The translations under genes and the position numbers were made by a program. Positions 60,780 through 64,000 of a stretch of DNA of 64,000 bases are shown here, one piece after another. Below the pieces are notes generated by a model. It saw only the letters and a list, made by a program, of their open reading frames with translations, searched no databases and was not told the DNA's origin. The DNA is taken from contig JANQQF010000133.1 of NCBI GenBank assembly GCA_028285035.1, positions 62,001-126,000 on the forward strand, given 5' to 3'. The stretch is from Phycisphaerae bacterium (lineage in GTDB: Bacteria; Chloroflexota; Anaerolineae; 4572-78; J111). Within the stretch, counting starts at the first letter, position 1. The number at the start of each line of letters is the position of its first letter.

Positions 60780-62255
60780 CTAAAATTGACGGCTCCACTC
60801 TTTGGGCCAGCGTTCAACAACAACTTTGGTTTCGGTGTAAAATTCAACACCATGTTGTCCTTGGGCATGTAGATCGCCAAAGAAGCTTTCGCGCCACCCA
60901 CTAAAAGGGAAGTAGGCCATTGGCGCAGCAACGCCGATGTTAATTCCAATATTACCTGCATTTGCCTCATAACGAAACTGTCGAGCGACCGCCCCACTGC
61001 TCGTGAATATACAGGCCATATTGCCAAAGCTTCGATTATTGACGATGTCGATTGCCTCATCAACGATGTCTGCTCGCATGACGCTTAGAACCGGTCCAAA
61101 AATTTCGGTATGGGCAATCTCACTGTTCGGATTGACGCGATCCAGAATGGTAGGATGAACAAAGTAACCGTTTTCATAACCGTTGACTGATTTTCCGCGA
61201 CCATCTACTAAAATGTCAGCCCCAGCTTGCCCCCCTTGCTCAATTAAACCTTCAATCCGGCTTTTGCTTTCAGCGGTAATAACTGGCCCCATCTGGGTGC
61301 TCTCATCAAGTCCATACCCTACTTGTCGACTGCTGGCTGCATCGGCCATCTGCTCCACAAAAGAGTCTTGTGCTTCACCGACAGCTACTGCGACAGAGGC
61401 AGCTAAACACCGTTGTCCGGCGCAGCCGAAGGCAGAGTCAGCCATAATTTTGGTGGTCATTTCCATATCCGCATCGGGCATGATGACTACCGGATTTTTT
61501 GCCCCACCTTGACACTGAGCACGCTTGCCGTTTGCGGCTGCTCGGCTGTAAACATATTTTGCCACTGGGGTTGAGCCAACAAAGCTGATGGCACGGACAC
61601 CAGGGTGGTCCAGAAGTGCGTCGACCGTTTCTTTCCCGCCGTGCACTAGCTGCAAGACGCCTTGTGGAAAACCAGCTTGTTCAATAACCTCAAACAATTT
61701 GGCGCTGGTCATGGGCACTTTTTCGCTGGACTTCAAAATAAAACAGTTGCCTGTCGCGACAGCGTAGGGAAGGAACCAGAGCGGGATCATCCCTGGAAAG
61801 TTGAAGGGCGTGATAGCGGCGACCACACCGAGTGGTTGGCGATACATATGCTCATCAATGCCTCGGGCAATGTCTTCGTTGTTGTACCCTTGCATTAGGC
61901 TGGGGATGCCACAGGCCACTTCTACATTTTCGATACCCCGCTGCATTTCACCCATACTTTCGCCAAAGGTCTTGCCACACTCATTGGTAATCACTTGGGC
62001 AATTTCTTCTTTATTTTCATCCAGCAATGCTTTGAGACGAAATAGCGGTTGAATTCGCTCTCCAGCAGGGGTGCGACGCCATTCTAAAAAAGCCGTTTGC
62101 GCGGCTTGTACCGCCGCTTCGACCTCTGCTCCTGGTGAGAGCGGCACTTGGCTGAGGACTTGGGCCGTGGCTGGGTTCATAACATCAAGGTATTCCCCTG
62201 TGCCAGAGTGCTGCCACTGACCATCAACAAAGTTGAGTAATTGATGAGTGCTCAT
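60780..62255 (-). CDS. iolA: Methylmalonate/malonate-semialdehyde dehydrogenase (CoA-acylating)
   Basis: 491-aa aldehyde dehydrogenase of the MmsA/IolA class. Features: [10 protein letters not shown] opening, [18 protein letters not shown] (the NFP substrate loop characteristic of this class), catalytic Cys in [11 protein letters not shown] (near 283) and [13 protein letters not shown] for NAD binding. It oxidises malonate semialdehyde with CoA to acetyl-CoA and CO2, closing inositol catabolism, or methylmalonate semialdehyde in valine breakdown. AAGGAG precedes the ATG. Confidence 0.94.
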   Translation of the reverse strand: MSTHQLLNFVDGQWQHSGTGEYLDVMNPATAQVLSQVPLSPGAEVEAAVQAAQTAFLEWRRTPAGERIQPLFRLKALLDENKEEIAQVITNECGKTFGESMGEMQRGIENVEVACGIPSLMQGYNNEDIARGIDEHMYRQPLGVVAAITPFNFPGMIPLWFLPYAVATGNCFILKSSEKVPMTSAKLFEVIEQAGFPQGVLQLVHGGKETVDALLDHPGVRAISFVGSTPVAKYVYSRAAANGKRAQCQGGAKNPVVIMPDADMEMTTKIMADSAFGCAGQRCLAASVAVAVGEAQDSFVEQMADAASSRQVGYGLDESTQMGPVITAESKSRIEGLIEQGGQAGADILVDGRGKSVNGYENGYFVHPTILDRVNPNSEIAHTEIFGPVLSVMRADIVDEAIDIVNNRSFGNMACIFTSSGAVARQFRYEANAGNIGINIGVAAPMAYFPFSGWRESFFGDLHAQGQHGVEFYTETKVVVERWPKEWSRQF

Positions 62256-62367
62256 TAGAATGCTCCTTTATGTTTGTGGTAATAAAATTTTTTGCACACG
62301 TGTGCAGTGAAAGTTTAGAAAAAAGCGTAACCTGGTAGAGATTTAAGGTTTACGCTCAATTTTTTGT

Positions 62368-62427
62368 GTAGCCGAGATTGGAAATCTCGGCATACGTTCC
62401 AAGAGCGAGATTGGAAACCTCGACTAC
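62368..62427. repeat. Tandem hairpin repeat (CGAGATTGGAAA type)
   Basis: GCCGAGATT (62371-62379) pairs with AATCTCGGC (62383-62391). A second copy CGAGATTGGAAACCTCG (62406-62422) matches CGAGATTGGAAATCTCG (62373-62389) at 16 of 17 positions, 33 bp apart. GTAG (62368-62371) and CTAC (62424-62427) close both into one unit. Confidence 0.85.
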
Positions 62428-62455
62428 TCCAAATAGTAGATGACGGTTTTGGTAT

Positions 62456-63091
62456 TCAACCCACTCTCTTAAAAATATAGGCACTTCCTGATTTTTTGTA
62501 CCCAATCCCTCGTCCAATTTTCTCCAAATATGACTTTGTAATTTCGATCTTTGTCGATTTTGGGATGAAATATTCATCTAGATTGTTTTCAACCAAACGA
62601 TATTGCCCCGACCGATGATTGACCACCCCTACCAGATCATAATCCTCATCTAACCAAGCCATACTCGCATCCCCGTGACTGTTATTTACAAGTAATAGCC
62701 CGCCGATTTTGAGATATTTTTTGCAAGGTTGTGAGACAAATCCAGCATATTGGGAGATTAATAGATCAAAAGAACCTTCTGGTGCTGGAAAGGTTTTATA
62801 ATAATCTGTGGCGTAAAATGTGACCTTCGGCTCCTCAGAATAACGTTTGTGTTTGGTAATAAATGTTAAAAGATTAGGATCATTGAAAAACTTTTTGCCC
62901 CGTTTATCCATTTCAACATACGTTGTAGTAGGATAGAAGAAGGAAGGGGTGATGTGAACAAAACACCCCGGATATAGGGCACTCATTATCCCATACCTGT
63001 CGGCCAAAAGCTCAAACAGCCCTAATCGCTCATCATTTTTAGCAACGTGATACTGCTGATAGAGTTGCATTAGAAAATCAGAGGCCTCCAT
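62456..63091 (-). CDS. Methyltransferase-like protein of unknown role within the iol run
   Basis: About 211 aa. A class I methyltransferase-type pattern is suggested by GIMSALYPGCFVHITPSFFYPTTTYVEMDKRGKKFF (motif I lacking the normal GxGxG), FDLLISQYAGFV and KIGGLLLVNNSHGDASMA, but the SAM loop is degenerate. The start overlaps the iolC 3' end by 14 bp; ATG 63091 is chosen, with ATG 63070 after GGAGG as alternative. Composition is more A/T-rich than its flanks and it splits iolC from iolA, which hints at insertion. Not a known inositol gene. Confidence 0.6.
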   Translation of the reverse strand: MEASDFLMQLYQQYHVAKNDERLGLFELLADRYGIMSALYPGCFVHITPSFFYPTTTYVEMDKRGKKFFNDPNLLTFITKHKRYSEEPKVTFYATDYYKTFPAPEGSFDLLISQYAGFVSQPCKKYLKIGGLLLVNNSHGDASMAWLDEDYDLVGVVNHRSGQYRLVENNLDEYFIPKSTKIEITKSYLEKIGRGIGYKKSGSAYIFKRVG

Positions 63092-64000
63092 ATCCTTCAA
63101 CGAACTGCTCAATTTCAGACATTGTCGGCATAAAATTGGCGCAGCCATGCTTGGTTACAACAATCGCCCCACAGGCATTCGCCAAACGAGCCGATTTGTA
63201 CCAGCCCCAATCGTTGACATAGCCGTAGAGGAAACCTGAGGCAAAGGCATCACCGGCTCCGAGAATGTTGTACACGTCTACAGGGAATCCAGCCGCATCA
63301 ATTTGCTCGACTGTGCCATCTTCCTGCTTAACGTGAACCCGCACCCCATCGGCCCCTAATTTTTGCAATAAGACCCGTGGACCCAATGATAGAAGCGTAG
63401 CGATGGCCTGGTTGACATCTCCCTCAACTTTTGTGTCAGACACTTGCGAGTCAGTGATACGCATTTGGCTTGTGTCAAGGAGCAAGGCTGCATTAAGTTC
63501 ATCTTCGGTGCCGATGACGATGTCTACCAGCGGTAAGACACTGCGGACGGCTACGCCAAACGCACGCGGGTCGTGCCACTGGTCGGGTCGAAAATCAATA
63601 TCAAGGACCACCTCTGTGCCTGATTGTCGAGCCAGTTCAGCCGCAAACATGGTGGCGCTACGGCTTGGTTCTTTGCTCAGATTGGTGCCCGCAAATTGGA
63701 AGATTTTGCTCTCGGCCACCGGTGAGCCGAGGACATCATCAATTGTCAGTTCAATGTCCGCGCAGTTGTCCCGATAGAAAACCAACGGGAATTTATTTGG
63801 CGGCTCAATACCTAACACCACCGCACTTGTCCGATGCTCGGGTTTGCGAGGAATAAACTTCGTTTCCACACCCTCATTGTTGAGAAAGTTGAGAATAAAA
63901 TCACCAACCGGATCGTCACCGACTCCAGTTAACAAGGCCGACTTTAAGCCCAGCCGACGTGTTCCTACACTAATATTTGTCGGTGATCCACCAATATATG
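63078..64000 (-). CDS. iolC: 5-dehydro-2-deoxygluconokinase, partial
   Basis: Runs off the window end; at least 307 residues shown. PfkB-family carbohydrate kinase: GGSPTNISVGTRRLGLKSALLTGVGDD at the visible start, FYRDNCADIEL, LDIDFRPDQWHDP, GTEDELNAAL, and the catalytic anion-hole NILGAGDAFASGFLYG near the C-terminus. It phosphorylates 5-dehydro-2-deoxy-D-gluconate before the aldolase step. FRPDQW and its neighbours identify the IolC class over fructokinase; the iolA and iolE-like genes support it. Confidence 0.9.
   Translation of the reverse strand, partial: YIGGSPTNISVGTRRLGLKSALLTGVGDDPVGDFILNFLNNEGVETKFIPRKPEHRTSAVVLGIEPPNKFPLVFYRDNCADIELTIDDVLGSPVAESKIFQFAGTNLSKEPSRSATMFAAELARQSGTEVVLDIDFRPDQWHDPRAFGVAVRSVLPLVDIVIGTEDELNAALLLDTSQMRITDSQVSDTKVEGDVNQAIATLLSLGPRVLLQKLGADGVRVHVKQEDGTVEQIDAAGFPVDVYNILGAGDAFASGFLYGYVNDWGWYKSARLANACGAIVVTKHGCANFMPTMSEIEQFVEGYGGL

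Noticed and set aside
62368..62427. CRISPR-like repeat-spacer pattern
   Set aside because: There are only two units, each an internal hairpin, and no cas genes or further repeats.
63070..63148. Frameshift joining iolC and the methyltransferase-like frame into one gene
   Set aside because: iolC ends with a complete PfkB C-terminus and a stop, and the next frame has its own plausible starts.

Overview
The window looks like chromosomal DNA of a filamentous or anaerobic-type Chloroflexota bacterium (Anaerolineae or a neighbouring class). The basis is inference from gene content: secreted proteins with Thr-Pro linkers (TPTPT, PTATPEP), a PTPS-related membrane protein, Ser/Thr kinases with PQQ or short C-terminal extensions, adenylate-cyclase/AAA/TPR giants, B-box membrane proteins, a CpXC protein, and two-component genes of the propeller type. 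Intergenic DNA is A+T-rich. No phage, transposase, CRISPR or rRNA was seen; one tRNA-Met is present.

Layout. 0.3-2.3 kb: translation termination pair prfA-prmC. 2.4-10 kb: two envelope glycosidase-like proteins and a large membrane protein (GT-C-like), then tRNA-Met. 10.2-12.7 kb: FtsB-like divisome protein, an FHA/winged-helix regulator, and a divergent Ser/Thr kinase. 12.8-22.2 kb: a long minus-strand run rtcA, GAF histidine kinase, response regulator, DUF6338-like protein, rnz, rsmG, degenerate GH3 protein. 22.5-26.8 kb: a small orphan gene, an OmpR-type regulator, a GntR-cobalamin-binding regulator with a repeat-rich promoter plus a LON-domain protein, and a primary-like sigma factor. 26.8-34 kb: double-cyclase/AAA/TPR protein, B-box membrane protein, nadK, hisS. 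34-42 kb: phosphoesterase, CpXC protein, and a minus-strand signalling operon (PQQ Ser/Thr kinase, PP2C, DnaJ-VWA, Zn-ribbon-FHA, small protein). 42.3-46.4 kb: receiver protein, ppk1, membrane protein, prs. 46.4-50 kb: DUF58 and transglutaminase pair. 50.2-57.6 kb: hybrid propeller sensor kinase and receiver-PP2C phosphatase, two methyltransferases, a small protein. 57.7-64 kb: part of a myo-inositol catabolism cluster (iolC partial, a methyltransferase-like insert, iolA, iolE-like, LacD-type aldolase, ThuA-like), whose gaps are filled with structured repeats.

The most interesting signal is at 23.82-24.87 kb: a GntR-type DNA-binding domain joined to a CarH-like cobalamin-binding module (Trp-His and DxHxxG retained, the Glu-His cap changed to Gln-Asn), behind a consensus promoter overlapped by three tandem TGGTATA sites. 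It could be a light- or B12-responsive repressor built on a different DNA-binding fold from the MerR-type CarH/LitR family. Second is the kinase/phosphatase/VWA/FHA operon at 36.3-41.7 kb, a relative of TerY-P-like triads with unusual fusions. Others are two secreted glycosidase-fold domains lacking catalytic residues, an FHA regulator paired with a kinase, terminator-like hairpins placed directly before start codons, and families of nested intergenic hairpins.
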